Of a DNA stretch of 64,000 bases, positions 1-8,421 are shown in pieces. The DNA comes from Prevotellaceae bacterium (GTDB lineage Bacteria > Bacteroidota > Bacteroidia > Bacteroidales > Bacteroidaceae): positions 29,556 through 93,555 of the forward strand of contig JABZKU010000007.1 in the NCBI GenBank assembly GCA_015257125.1, written 5' to 3'. Position 1 is the first letter of the stretch. Every line of letters starts with the position of its first letter. The notes beneath the pieces are model-generated. The model saw only the letters and a list, made by a program, of their open reading frames with translations, was not told the DNA's origin and did not search any database. Both the position numbers and the translations under genes were made by a program.

Positions 1-620
1 TTAAGCAGTTCTTGATATTCCGTTTTCATTTCTTCCTTGTAGGGGTCTTTTTCCTTGCGGTTGACCGTTCCGAAGAAGTTTTCGACGCGCACCTTGCGTT
101 GCAGCTGCATCATGCCGTAAAGGAAGGCTTCGGGGCGCGGAGGGCAGCCGGGCACATAGACGTCGACAGGGATCACCTTGTCGACTCCCTTCACCACGTG
201 ATAGCTCTTGGTGAACGGACCGCCCGAAATGGCGCAACCGCCGATGGCCACCACATATTTGGGGTCGGGCATCTGGTTGTAAAGACGCAACAAAACGGGC
301 GCCATTTTGCTGGTGATTGTACCGTTCACAAGAATCACGTCGGCTTGTCGCGGACTGTTGCGCGTGATTTCGAAACCGAAGCGTGCCATGTCGTAACGGG
401 CGGCAGCCACGGCCATAAACTCGATACCGCAGCAGCTCGTGGCGAAGGTCAAAGGCCAAAGGCTGTTGCTGCGTCCCCAGTCGATGAGGGTGTCGAGCGC
501 ACCGACCATCACGCCGACGCCGTTCTCGTTGAGTTCCTGCACCAAGCGCTCGAGAGTTTCGTTATCTTGAAACTCTTCGTAGGGGATATTGTTGATTTCC
601 GGACGTTTGTTCACTGCCAT
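1..620 (-). CDS. nuoB: NADH-quinone oxidoreductase subunit B (partial at window edge)
   Basis: Peripheral-arm subunit of complex I that carries the terminal iron-sulphur cluster N2 and passes electrons to the quinone. Read from the ATG at 620, the frame shows all four expected N2 ligands: adjacent Cys63-Cys64 in TSCCGIEF, Cys129 in AIGGCAISGG and Cys159 in VPGCPPRP. The 206 visible codons cover nearly the whole family length; no stop is reached before position 1, so the last residues lie outside. It overlaps the end of nuoA by 10 bp, which indicates translational coupling in the usual nuoA-nuoB order. Identification is secure from the motifs. Confidence 0.97.
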   Translation of the reverse strand, partial: MAVNKRPEINNIPYEEFQDNETLERLVQELNENGVGVMVGALDTLIDWGRSNSLWPLTFATSCCGIEFMAVAAARYDMARFGFEITRNSPRQADVILVNGTITSKMAPVLLRLYNQMPDPKYVVAIGGCAISGGPFTKSYHVVKGVDKVIPVDVYVPGCPPRPEAFLYGMMQLQRKVRVENFFGTVNRKEKDPYKEEMKTEYQELL

Positions 621-961
621 TCCAACGCTCCTTTCTTCCAAGCATAGGCCAAGCCCAGCACAAGGATAAACAAAAAGAAGACAATGCTCGCCAATGCCGC
701 TGCGCCGAGCGATTTCATCACAACGGCCCAAGGAAAGAGGAACATGGTCTCCACATCAAACATGAGAAAGAGGATGGCAAAGAGGTAGTAGCCCACGCGG
801 AACTGCATCCACGTACGTCCGCGCGTGGGGATACCACACTCGAACGGATCTTCCTTCTGAGAGTTGTAGCTGCGCGGCGCAAGCAACTTAGCCAGCACCG
901 TGACGAGCCCGACGAACCCGAGACCGGTCAGTACAGCCGTGACAAAAAGGGTAAAGTTCAT
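611..961 (-). CDS. nuoA: NADH-quinone oxidoreductase subunit A
   Basis: Small membrane subunit of complex I at the junction between membrane and peripheral arms. The 116-residue product has three hydrophobic helices (about residues 5-27, 57-80 and 85-107) and the family-typical loop EDPFECGIPTRG with its conserved Cys between helices 1 and 2. It is the first gene of the nuo operon here: a non-coding stretch lies upstream and nuoB overlaps its 3' end. Length is normal for NuoA. Confidence 0.96.
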   Translation of the reverse strand: MNFTLFVTAVLTGLGFVGLVTVLAKLLAPRSYNSQKEDPFECGIPTRGRTWMQFRVGYYLFAILFLMFDVETMFLFPWAVVMKSLGAAALASIVFFLFILVLGLAYAWKKGALEWQ

Positions 962-1313
962 AGCTCTGAATGGAGAATATTTAAATTGTTATTTGGATCT
1001 AATTCTTGCGCAAAAGCCTGCCGTCGAGCGCGTCGATGCGACATTTTGGCGGGACAATCGCCCCTGACGTCAAGACACCTGTGCTACCTACGAAAATACG
1101 GTTATAGTGAGTTGAAGGGAATCTTAGGGTTCTCTTCAACTCACTACTATGCAATGTTTTACGTCTCTATTGTGGAGGCGTGGAAATTGTTTTTGTCCAC
1201 GGGCAATGACGTTATTAGATTGCAAAGATACAATTTTCTTTGCAAAAACTCCACTTGTCTCTGCCGATTTTGCAGCCGATGTCGGCGCCCGCCCTCGTAG
1301 GCAGTGCAAAGCC
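962..1313. other. Non-coding region upstream of nuoA
   Basis: No convincing gene is seen; the open frames here are short and low quality. The region holds a long inverted repeat (1105..1146) and a minus-strand TATCTTTG at 1223..1230, which fits the Bacteroidota -7 element and could drive nuoA with a leader of about 255 nt. No correctly spaced TTTG box was found for it. A partial copy of the AAAAACTCCACTT-type intergenic motif lies at 1244..1256. Confidence 0.6.
1105..1146. repeat. 17-bp inverted repeat, hairpin upstream of nuoA
   Basis: The arms 1105..1121 and 1130..1146 pair over 17 bp with one G-U, around an 8-nt loop (TCTTAGGG). It lies between the end of the DUF1266 gene and nuoA, both on the minus strand. 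No T-run follows on either strand, so a simple intrinsic terminator is not clear. It could also be part of the nuo leader RNA or an operator. Confidence 0.7.
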
Positions 1314-1943
1314 TCACTGCAAACTCACATCATGATAGATGGAGGAGGGGTGATGTAGCATCTCATGCACCAACGATTCCGTGAGTTTTCGGTCACCCAC
1401 TTCGTCTTTCTTATCCCAAGCGGCGCGCCCCGCCAAGAAGTCGGCGTAATAGGCCTTCCAATCGGGATAATGTTGTTGCGCACGCTCCATGAGCGCCTGC
1501 TGATAGTCCTTCATTTCCGCACGCGACATCCAGCCCAGCGCACAACCCATCCACGAGAGATTGACGGCACGTGCGTAGTCCCAGGCCTTGTGCGCCGATT
1601 GGCTGTCGCTCAGTTTCGACAAATGGCTGTAGAGCGTCGCACGGTCGGTGACACCCCACGCCTCGCGCAGCAGTTGTGCCAACTCTCGGCGCGAATTGTC
1701 CTCATACGGATTGGAGAGCAGTTCGGCACAGGCCGAAAAATTGTCCTCTCCGGCTCGATCGGCGTAATTGAGCAGCGCATCCACCCCACCTACTCCGCGA
1801 TAGAAGTAATATCCGCCCAACAAAGCCGGACGAAGCGAATCGGCACGCGCTCCCACATGTTCAGTGCGGCCACATCCGACGGCCATGCCCAAAGCAAACA
1901 AGCCAATAGCGAGCAGAGAAAAGAAATAGCGTGTACGTGTCAT
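1314..1943 (-). CDS. DUF1266 domain lipoprotein
   Basis: Predicted membrane-anchored lipoprotein of 209 residues. It starts with a signal peptide whose lipobox is GMAVGC (Cys24). The rest matches the DUF1266 pattern: a tryptophan-glycine motif (REAWGV), then AWDYARAVNLSWMGCALGWMS, then DWKAYYADFLAGRAAW. DUF1266 proteins occur in many bacteria, but their function is unknown. The gene stands alone between a 21-nt repeat array upstream and the nuo leader downstream. Family assignment is by eye from the conserved WG, WD-AR and GR-W positions. Confidence 0.8.
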   Translation of the reverse strand: MTRTRYFFSLLAIGLFALGMAVGCGRTEHVGARADSLRPALLGGYYFYRGVGGVDALLNYADRAGEDNFSACAELLSNPYEDNSRRELAQLLREAWGVTDRATLYSHLSKLSDSQSAHKAWDYARAVNLSWMGCALGWMSRAEMKDYQQALMERAQQHYPDWKAYYADFLAGRAAWDKKDEVGDRKLTESLVHEMLHHPSSIYHDVSLQ

Positions 1944-2095
1944 GAGACAATAGACGGGTAACGTGTCAGAAAATAAAAGATTTTGGCCTTATTTGGCATC
2001 TTCCATACGCAAAATTAGGCATTCTTCGGCGAAAACGCAAACATTATTCCGCATAAAATTAAGAACAAAAGACACATTCGTTCCATTCGTGTAAA

Positions 2096-2185
2096 AAAGT
2101 GGAGAACAATTGCGCCAAACAAGTGGAGTTTTGCGCAAAAACTGTGGAGAAACGCGAAAAAGTAGTGGACTTTTGTAGCGGGGGT
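2096..2185. repeat. Degenerate 21-nt tandem array A
   Basis: The word GTGGA recurs at 2099, 2123, 2144 and 2165, giving spacings of 24, 21 and 21. Each unit continues with a T-rich then A-rich half around GCGC, for example GTGGAGTTTTGCGCAAAA. The unit is semi-palindromic. Arrays with the same period and core are at 17240..17385 and 54665..54775. Confidence 0.75.
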
Positions 2186-2380
2186 GAGCATTCACTTTCG
2201 TAAACGGGGTGAGCGTTCCAAGAAACGCTCGATTTTTCGGCCTACTGCGGCTTCGGCGCCCGTATGACAATGACGAAGTAGACAAAATGGGGAGGCAAGT
2301 GTCAGCAACTGCCGGCGAAGTCGAGAGAAAGAGCGCATACTCGAAAAACGAAAGAAGACTTTGCCTCCCCCTTGCGCAAG

Positions 2381-2428
2381 AGAAAAAGAAAGCAGTGGCG
2401 CCGATTCGAAACCGACACCACTGCTTTC
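2381..2428 (-). terminator. Terminator of the PASTA-ddl-GNAT-esterase operon
   Basis: GAAAGCAGTGG (2388..2398) pairs perfectly with CCACTGCTTTC (2418..2428). Inner positions also pair partly. On the minus strand the stem is followed by TTTCTTTTTCT. It lies directly after the stop of the last operon gene. Confidence 0.85.
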
Positions 2429-2433
2429 GCTTG

Positions 2434-3528
2434 TCATTCGTCAAAAATCGCCGGCAAGACCACGACGCGCAACACGTCGTGCAGGCGCAGAAACCAGCGC
2501 CCCGCCCCACCCTGCGCATCGCTCACGCAAAGCAGTGTTTGTCGGCCGTCGGCCAAACGCCGACCGAGGCAAAGGCCTTCGTAGTTGGCCAAATCGAAAC
2601 GGAACAGGCGCAAACGAGTATCCCAGCGTGCGAGCAGGTGTTTGCTCACCGGTGCGGCCTGCGGATTCGGTGCCGAGAGGTGAGCCGACAATTCCTCGGC
2701 GCGCACACGATAAAGGCGCACTTCGCAACGACTGCCCAGATAGCGACGCGGCACGATGAGTTCGCGTTCCATGACGATGAGACTTCCGTCGGACAAGGCG
2801 CAGAGTGCCGGTACGCCGTTGAGGTGGGTGCGCACGCCCTCGGCCGGTGCGGCTCGATCGATGCGGTAAGGCACGCGGTGCGACAGCGCGCCCGTAGGAG
2901 AGAAGGCGAGCAGCTCGATGACGGCGCCCGTTGTGTCGCCGCCGTGCGCAACTGTCGTCACCGACGACGGCGCGGCGCGCGGCGGTTCCTCGGGGGCGGT
3001 CCACAACAGCGCATGGTGGACAGAATAGGTGAGGGCTTCGAAACCGCGGTTGGGGCGCACGGCTTGGCGGTTCACGTCGGCGGGCACAAAAAGACTGTCG
3101 CCCGTGGGAAAGCCGTCGGGGCGGTAGGCGCGGATCTGCTGTGTGGCTTCGTCGGCAATCCAAATGCGCTGCGCCTCGGGCTCGAACGCCACGCCCTCGT
3201 AGTCGGGTGCGGGACGCCCGGCAGGGAGGGGCGAGTGGCTGCGGAATCCCTCGTCGACCACGCGCATAACGGCACCGGTCAAGGCGTCTTGCTCGATGTG
3301 CCAGACATGAAATCCGGCGGCACTGTCTTTATCGCTGACCACGGCGAAACGATTTTCGCCCAAGGGGGCGATGCCGCTGAAGTTGTGGGGGGCGATGCCC
3401 CAATGGGACAGGCGCACGCGACGAAGCACATCGGCCTGCCGCGCCGAAGCGGACAGGCCGAGCAACAACCACACGACCGCCACAAGCAAGTGGCGGACGG
3501 TGGATGAAAAAGTGGGAAATGCCATCAT
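2434..3528 (-). CDS. Esterase-like activity of phytase family protein
   Basis: Exported protein of 364 residues with an N-terminal signal peptide ending near SASA-R. The mature part resembles the phytase-like / esterase-like beta-propeller family: FSGIAPLGENRFAVVSDKD, then DYEGVAFEPEAQRIWIADE, then NRGFEALTYS and NYEGLCLGRRL, repeating the SGI/EGV/EGL strand pattern typical of it. It probably acts in the periplasm on an unknown phosphoester or ester. It is the last gene of the operon that begins at 10407, separated from the GNAT gene by 10 bp, with a terminator right after it. Whether translation begins at the first or second Met is undecided. Confidence 0.8.
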   Translation of the reverse strand: MMAFPTFSSTVRHLLVAVVWLLLGLSASARQADVLRRVRLSHWGIAPHNFSGIAPLGENRFAVVSDKDSAAGFHVWHIEQDALTGAVMRVVDEGFRSHSPLPAGRPAPDYEGVAFEPEAQRIWIADEATQQIRAYRPDGFPTGDSLFVPADVNRQAVRPNRGFEALTYSVHHALLWTAPEEPPRAAPSSVTTVAHGGDTTGAVIELLAFSPTGALSHRVPYRIDRAAPAEGVRTHLNGVPALCALSDGSLIVMERELIVPRRYLGSRCEVRLYRVRAEELSAHLSAPNPQAAPVSKHLLARWDTRLRLFRFDLANYEGLCLGRRLADGRQTLLCVSDAQGGAGRWFLRLHDVLRVVVLPAIFDE

Positions 3529-3538
3529 GCCGAGGGGA

Positions 3539-4624
3539 TCATTCGTCGAGCAGGAGGGGCAATTGCGTGGCTTGGCTGCCGAGGAAACGCGCAGCGAGTT
3601 CGCCGGGCGTCACGATGCTCGAGGGACGAGAAGAGATGCGCTGCCAACGGCCGCCGAAGAGACGATAATATCCGTTGTTGGCGGGCAGGTGTTCGTCGCC
3701 TTCCACGCCAAACTCCATCTGCAAACCGGGCAAAACGGTGAGCACATGGTCGAGGAAGGCAGGCACATTGACCACACGCGCCATGGCGTAGGGCACAGAG
3801 CCTTCGAAGCCGCGCACGGGGCAACCGCCGGTCATAAACACTTTGCGATTGTGGAGGTCGGTCAGGCGACGGGCAAAGTAAAAGACGATGTGCGGGTCGG
3901 TGGTGAGCATAAAGCGGATGCGGGTGCACTGCTCGCCGGCGGGGGCTTCGTAGCCTGCGGGGTAGGGTTCGGCAAAGGCGAGGCAGAAGCCCACGATCTT
4001 GCGACGGCGACGCGCTACGAGGAGTTGTCCGCCGTCGATGAGGGCCGAACGGATACCCACCTCGAGGCTATCGCGATCGTGACGCACTTCGTAGGGATGG
4101 CGACCGCCGAAGGTGTTATAGAAACGCCAAAGTTCGGTGCTCAACTCGTGTTCTTCGGTGATGTCGGGCATGCCGGCGCGAGGGGGTTCGCCCTCTTCGA
4201 GCAAGGGGATGGTGAAGCGGTGCGAAACGGTGTCGTAAGCGCCATGGGCGCCCTGCGCATACCAGTTGCGGAGCTCCTCTCCGTCGGGAATGAGGAGCGA
4301 AAGCACCTGACCTTCGGCGTGCATACGGCGGTGGGCTTCGGCCATCCAACGGGCACCGAGGCCTTTGCCGCGAGAGGCGGGATCGACAACCAAACCGCTC
4401 ACATAACCGGCGGAAAGGCGGCGACCGCCGAAGTTGAAGGCCAAAGGCAAGATTTGGCCGGCGGCCACAATCTCGTCGCTGTTCTCTTCGGTGAGCGTGA
4501 GATTGCGCTCGGCGGTGTAGCAACGCGAAAAATAGAGGTCGAGGAACTCGGGTTTGTCTTCGGGGAAGGCTTGTGCCCACAATTCGCGCGAGCGCAAGAG
4601 GATGTTGTCAGGAGTGGAGGACAT
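3539..4624 (-). CDS. GNAT family N-acetyltransferase
   Basis: Cytoplasmic acetyltransferase of 361 residues. The N-terminal half holds the GNAT core, with the acetyl-CoA loop in YVSGLVVDPASRGKGLGARW (V-x-P-x-x-RGxGxG pattern, about residues 73-92). The C-terminal half carries a second, less clear domain ending in GELAARFLG. The substrate cannot be read from sequence. The start overlaps the end of the DUF2156 gene by 17 bp, so the two are probably co-translated. DUF2156 and GNAT domains share a fold and may act in one pathway on lipid or peptide substrates; that is inference. Confidence 0.85.
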   Translation of the reverse strand: MSSTPDNILLRSRELWAQAFPEDKPEFLDLYFSRCYTAERNLTLTEENSDEIVAAGQILPLAFNFGGRRLSAGYVSGLVVDPASRGKGLGARWMAEAHRRMHAEGQVLSLLIPDGEELRNWYAQGAHGAYDTVSHRFTIPLLEEGEPPRAGMPDITEEHELSTELWRFYNTFGGRHPYEVRHDRDSLEVGIRSALIDGGQLLVARRRRKIVGFCLAFAEPYPAGYEAPAGEQCTRIRFMLTTDPHIVFYFARRLTDLHNRKVFMTGGCPVRGFEGSVPYAMARVVNVPAFLDHVLTVLPGLQMEFGVEGDEHLPANNGYYRLFGGRWQRISSRPSSIVTPGELAARFLGSQATQLPLLLDE

Positions 4625-5537
4625 GGGTTACTGTGTATTTGTCCAGAAGAATCCGGGGATTATAACTCTGTTTGGCGCGACGAAGTCCCTCGAGACCGAG
4701 GTCTTCTTCGCGATTGATGAGGGTGTATTGTGGAGGAAGGCTGCGCACAAACTCACGGTTGACCATGGCGTAAGCGCCTTCGTAGTTAAGATCGGCTTTT
4801 TCGACGCAAACGTCGAAGGTGTCGTGGTTGATGGGACCGCCGAAGGTGAAGGCCACCACGCGCCCGTCGACTAACAGGACGCCGCCGAGGGGTTGCAACA
4901 GATCCCAGTGCTTGAACACGCGGCGCATGGAGTGCTGTTCGGCATCGGCGTCGAGGCGCGCGTTCATTTCGCCGTGCGCCGCCGCCCAGGTGCTTTCGAG
5001 TCGCCAACATTCGTCGATCCACTCGGGGGTGAGGGGGCGGAATTCGTAATTGGGATAGGTGCGTTCGAAACGATTGACGTGGTTGCGCTTGGGTTGCAGC
5101 TTCTTTCCGGCGAGGGTGGCGAGCGATTCTCGATCGTAGATGTAGTCGGCAAACGCGGGATCGGCCGTGGCTTCGAAACGGCCGGGCAGCAAGGTGTGCA
5201 GGCGCTCGAGCATTTCGGCCGTGACGCCCATCATGCGGAAGGGATGCCCCTGCGATTCGGTGTCGGCAAAGAGGTCGTGGAGCACCGCGGCATAGTTTTC
5301 ACAATGTTCGCCGTGACGGTAAGGTTCGGGGCAGAGGGGCGGAAGATAGGCGGTGCGGCCATCGAAACGAAAACGCACAACAAGCAGTCCGCGATGCACG
5401 GCGATTTGGGTTCCGTAGAGGAAACTCCACGACACAAGGTTCATGAAGTTGAAATCGCAATTGTGCGTGGCACTCTGCAGCGTGTGGCTTAGTACCAGAT
5501 CGCGGTCGGTATAGTCGATATTTCTGAAGGGAATCAT
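4608..5537 (-). CDS. DUF2156 (phosphatidylglycerol lysyltransferase-like) protein
   Basis: A 309-residue protein of the DUF2156 family, whose members use a GNAT-like fold and include the aminoacyl-transferring C-terminal domain of MprF. Family-like features are KKLQPKRNHVNRFERTYP, an AYAMVNREFVRSL segment and the final NREEDLGLEGLRRAKQSY. The start at 5537 gives MIPFRNID, which fits the family N-terminus; the frame stays open upstream but that part is out of character and would overlap the lipoprotein gene. No transmembrane helices are present, unlike full MprF. It may aminoacylate a lipid or peptide, but the substrate is unknown. Confidence 0.85.
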   Translation of the reverse strand: MIPFRNIDYTDRDLVLSHTLQSATHNCDFNFMNLVSWSFLYGTQIAVHRGLLVVRFRFDGRTAYLPPLCPEPYRHGEHCENYAAVLHDLFADTESQGHPFRMMGVTAEMLERLHTLLPGRFEATADPAFADYIYDRESLATLAGKKLQPKRNHVNRFERTYPNYEFRPLTPEWIDECWRLESTWAAAHGEMNARLDADAEQHSMRRVFKHWDLLQPLGGVLLVDGRVVAFTFGGPINHDTFDVCVEKADLNYEGAYAMVNREFVRSLPPQYTLINREEDLGLEGLRRAKQSYNPRILLDKYTVTHVLHS

Positions 5538-5595
5538 GAGGAGGAGCTTGCCAAACAGCCCGACATTCAGTGCCGGGCGGTGCGCATTGGGGGGG

Positions 5596-6237
5596 TCATA
5601 AAGCGAAGGCACGGCGAAGGGTACCTTCGAAGGTGCGGACGTAAACGGCCACACTGTCAAAGCGTTCCTCGCGTGCGTCGAGGTAGGGAGAAAGAGCGAG
5701 ATTGAGATAGGTGTCTTGCAGGTAATCGCGGTGAGCGGACTGGGCTTCGTGATGCAAACGCAAGACGGCGGTGCGATGTCCGTCGGGCCATTCGACGGTG
5801 GGGAGACGGTCGAAAGCCAAGGCGTGCTTTTCGCCAAAACGACCGGGGAGTCCCAAACGCAGATTGAGATAGCGCCCACCACGCCACGCAGCGATCAGGC
5901 GAACGGGCTCAGCCTTGAAACGAAAAGACGGAATGTTTTGCGGAAAATGGACAGGAACGGGCAGAATTTGCATCGGGCGAATCCCCCCTTCGGCCGGAAC
6001 GTAGGAAACGATGGCACGAAAAGCTGTGTCGGCGCGGAAAATGGAGGTTCCGGCGGCGACGATTGCGCGTTCACGCTCCCCATCGGGGGTGAAACGCTGC
6101 GCATGTCCGGCTGCATCGGTGCGCAGTTCGCCAAAATCAAAGCGAACCGCGGGGGCGGGGCTCTCATCTGAGCCACAAGCCACCACACCGATCAACAAGA
6201 ACAGCAAAAAGAGGGGAAATACGCGTTTACTGCTCAT
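5596..6237 (-). CDS. Lipoprotein of unknown function
   Basis: A 213-residue lipoprotein with a signal peptide and lipobox (LLIGVVACGSDES, Cys at about residue 21). The body is beta-rich, with regularly spaced RFDFGELRTDAAG and YVRTFEGTLRRAFAL-like strands; it has a loose resemblance to NigD-like lipoproteins but I cannot assign it. The ATG at 6237 lies inside the end of the acyltransferase gene (11-bp overlap), which supports this start and operon membership. Confidence 0.75.
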   Translation of the reverse strand: MSSKRVFPLFLLFLLIGVVACGSDESPAPAVRFDFGELRTDAAGHAQRFTPDGERERAIVAAGTSIFRADTAFRAIVSYVPAEGGIRPMQILPVPVHFPQNIPSFRFKAEPVRLIAAWRGGRYLNLRLGLPGRFGEKHALAFDRLPTVEWPDGHRTAVLRLHHEAQSAHRDYLQDTYLNLALSPYLDAREERFDSVAVYVRTFEGTLRRAFAL

Positions 6238-7393
6238 GGGCTTTGAGGTAGTTGTAGAGCGGATTGGCGTACATGGTGAGCAGACATTGACGCAGATAGG
6301 GTTCGTCTTTCTCGGGCAAATCGATGAGGGCGAGTCGGCTGTCGAGATATTGCTCAAAGACGCGCACGTCGTTCGTGTCGTACTGAGCTGCGAAACGATT
6401 GGACTGTTCGAGCAGATCGGCAGCGATGTAGTTGCCGGGATAGAGGCGATAACGCGCGTGGATCTCGCGATCGATGCGGGCTGCGACGGCTTCGAACATT
6501 TCCTTGTCGGGCAAAGCGCGATAGTCGTCGATCCACGCGTCGGCACAGGGGGCAAGACAATAATGCACGCGCCCTTTCTTGCCCATGATGCCGGTTCGCA
6601 TGTTATCGAGATCGTCTTGCTTCGTCTTCTTGTAGGCGGGATTGTCGCGCTTGAGCTGGAACTCTTTGGCTTTCAGGTAGTCGCAAGGATCGTATTCGTA
6701 GGAGATGGTGAGCGGCACGAGGTGCATGTCGCGCAGATTCTCCCACGCACTACCCTCTCCGCCGAGTGCCATCATGCGCAACACGGAGGGCTGGGTGTGG
6801 TCGCTGGAGTCTTTGGCGCGGCCTTCACGCTGGGCGATCCAAATGTTGTCGTCTTTGCCGGCAATCACCCAATGCATATAACGACTCATGTGGCGACTGG
6901 CTTCCAACAACTCGCGTTTGCCGACAGAACGGCGCACGATGAAGGCTTTGTTCATGCGCACGAACCGTTCGATCCAAGGATAGACGAGCAAATTGTCGCC
7001 AATGGCGATTTGTACCGTATTCGGAAACCCGGCCTTGATGAGCCGCACGTCGAGGAAGGCGGAATCGAGGACTATGTCGCGGTGATTGGAAATAAAGGTG
7101 TAGCCGGCCGTGTGCGTGGGGATGGCACTGTGGTCGAAAGTGAGCTGACGCGTGGTGTGTGCAATGAGGATTTGCATCACGCGGTACATGTAACGCTTTT
7201 GAAAACCCAAAGCGCTGTTCACTCCCAAGCACGTCAGGCGCAAAAAACCGCGGATGATGGCCGCGGGGAGGGGCACAAAACCGCGAAGTATGCGCATGAA
7301 AAGGCGATCACGAAGCAGGACTTCGAATTGTTCGCGCACTTCATGGTCGGCATAGGGGCGAATGTCGTCAAACTCGGCGGGGATCTGTCGCAT
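6227..7393 (-). CDS. PlsC-like glycerolipid acyltransferase
   Basis: A 388-residue acyltransferase of the glycerol-phosphate acyltransferase superfamily, likely transferring an acyl chain to a lipid precursor at the inner membrane. The catalytic block reads ISNHRDIVLDSAFL (near residue 107) and is followed by AFIVRRSVG and by IAQREGRAKD, the counterpart of the substrate-binding FPEGTRS motif. The histidine-aspartate spacing is HxD and Hx5D rather than the textbook Hx4D. It lies 11 bp after ddl and overlaps the lipoprotein gene, so it belongs to the envelope-linked operon. The exact acceptor is unknown. Confidence 0.82.
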   Translation of the reverse strand: MRQIPAEFDDIRPYADHEVREQFEVLLRDRLFMRILRGFVPLPAAIIRGFLRLTCLGVNSALGFQKRYMYRVMQILIAHTTRQLTFDHSAIPTHTAGYTFISNHRDIVLDSAFLDVRLIKAGFPNTVQIAIGDNLLVYPWIERFVRMNKAFIVRRSVGKRELLEASRHMSRYMHWVIAGKDDNIWIAQREGRAKDSSDHTQPSVLRMMALGGEGSAWENLRDMHLVPLTISYEYDPCDYLKAKEFQLKRDNPAYKKTKQDDLDNMRTGIMGKKGRVHYCLAPCADAWIDDYRALPDKEMFEAVAARIDREIHARYRLYPGNYIAADLLEQSNRFAAQYDTNDVRVFEQYLDSRLALIDLPEKDEPYLRQCLLTMYANPLYNYLKAHEQ

Positions 7394-7404
7394 GGCGAAC
7401 GGGT

Positions 7405-8397
7405 TTAGAAACGGCCTTCGATGATTTCGGAAAGCACGTCGGCAATTTCGAACTCGGAAGCGCGAACTTGCTGGGGAATAAATGAGGCGGGGGTCATACC
7501 GGGAGTGGTATTGATCTCGAGCAAATTGATTTGCTCTTCACCACGTTCGCCGGAAAGAATGTAGTCGATGCGGATAATGCCGTAGCAATCGAGCTGACGA
7601 TAGATGTTTCGCGTCGTTTCGCGAACGCGCTCTGCCGTTCTTTCGGCAATACGAGCGGGCGTAATCTCGTCACTCTTTCCCTCGTATTTGGCATCGTAAT
7701 CAAAGAATTCGCCTCCTTTGAGGGCAACTTCTGTGATGGGGAAGCAAACCACATCGCCGTTTTGGCGACGAAAACAACCACAAGTGATCTCGGTTCCGAC
7801 TAATTGTCGCTCGATCATCACTTCATCGCTTTCGTCCATCGCCTTATGAATGGCGGGAATCACTTCTTCGAGGGCTTTCACTTTGCTCACACCGAAGGAG
7901 CTGCCGCCGGCATTGGGCTTGATGAAACAAGGAAGTCCGACGCGCTCGACGACTTCCTCAGGGGTGGGCAGCGTTTGTCCGCGACGCACCATCAGGCTGT
8001 CGCTGACATGGATGCCGGGAAGCGTGCGAAGGTAATTATTAAGCGCGAACTTGTTGAAAGTAAGTGCCTCAACAAGTACGCCACTGGTGCTGTAAGGAAG
8101 ACCGATCAGGTCAAAATAACCTTGGAGAATACCGTTTTCGCCGGGCGTACCGTGGATGGTGATGTAAGCGAAATCGAAGGTTTGGCGCTTGCCGTCTACT
8201 TCATAAGAGAAGTCGTGGAGATTGACGGGATATTGGTGTTCTCCATCTAAAACGTGCATACTTTGGCCGCGCTGGGCCACAATACGGCAGTCGTAACGCT
8301 CGGCGTCCATAAAGGAAAGAATACCGGCTGCACTGCGCAAAGAGACTTCATGCTCGGAGGAATCGCCTCCGGCTACTATGGCAATTTTCTTCTTCAT
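7405..8397 (-). CDS. ddl: D-alanine--D-alanine ligase
   Basis: ATP-grasp enzyme that joins two D-alanines to make the dipeptide end of the peptidoglycan stem. The 330-residue product has the N-terminal GGDSSEHEVSLRSA signature, the central FIKPNAGGSSFGVSKV ATP-binding loop and the C-terminal signature RIDYILSGERGEEQINLLEINTTPGMT with the metal-binding ExN. Length is normal. It sits between rluD (24 bp) and the acyltransferase (11 bp), an arrangement seen in other Bacteroidota. Confidence 0.96.
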   Translation of the reverse strand: MKKKIAIVAGGDSSEHEVSLRSAAGILSFMDAERYDCRIVAQRGQSMHVLDGEHQYPVNLHDFSYEVDGKRQTFDFAYITIHGTPGENGILQGYFDLIGLPYSTSGVLVEALTFNKFALNNYLRTLPGIHVSDSLMVRRGQTLPTPEEVVERVGLPCFIKPNAGGSSFGVSKVKALEEVIPAIHKAMDESDEVMIERQLVGTEITCGCFRRQNGDVVCFPITEVALKGGEFFDYDAKYEGKSDEITPARIAERTAERVRETTRNIYRQLDCYGIIRIDYILSGERGEEQINLLEINTTPGMTPASFIPQQVRASEFEIADVLSEIIEGRF

Positions 8398-8421
8398 GAG
8401 AAAGATAGAAAGAGATTGGTT

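Larger units (their letters stand above)
1944..2433. other. Non-coding region with repeat array and terminator
   Basis: This 490-bp gap holds a degenerate 21-nt repeat array (about 2096..2185) and the hairpin terminator of the gene starting at 3528. It also holds a loose inverted pair, GGGGAGGCAAG near 2289 and CTTTGCCTCCCC near 2359, with a loop of about 60 nt. No credible gene is present; long open frames here have biased composition and match nothing recognisable. Confidence 0.6.

Noticed and set aside
12..647. Open frame of 211 codons on the plus strand at the left edge
   Set aside because: Opposite strand of nuoB/nuoA, whose iron-sulphur ligands and overlap are clear.
986..1300. Possible small gene upstream of nuoA
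   Set aside because: Cys/Arg/Ser-rich translation runs through the 17-bp hairpin and the -7 element; no start signals or similarity.
1989..2519. Open frame of 176 codons across array A
   Set aside because: It spans the repeat array and the terminator of the minus-strand operon. Its 7-residue periodicity is only the 21-nt repeat read as codons.
2209..4717. Long plus-strand open frames opposite the esterase and GNAT genes
   Set aside because: Low-complexity shadows of strongly supported minus-strand genes; they cross the operon's terminator and gene boundary.
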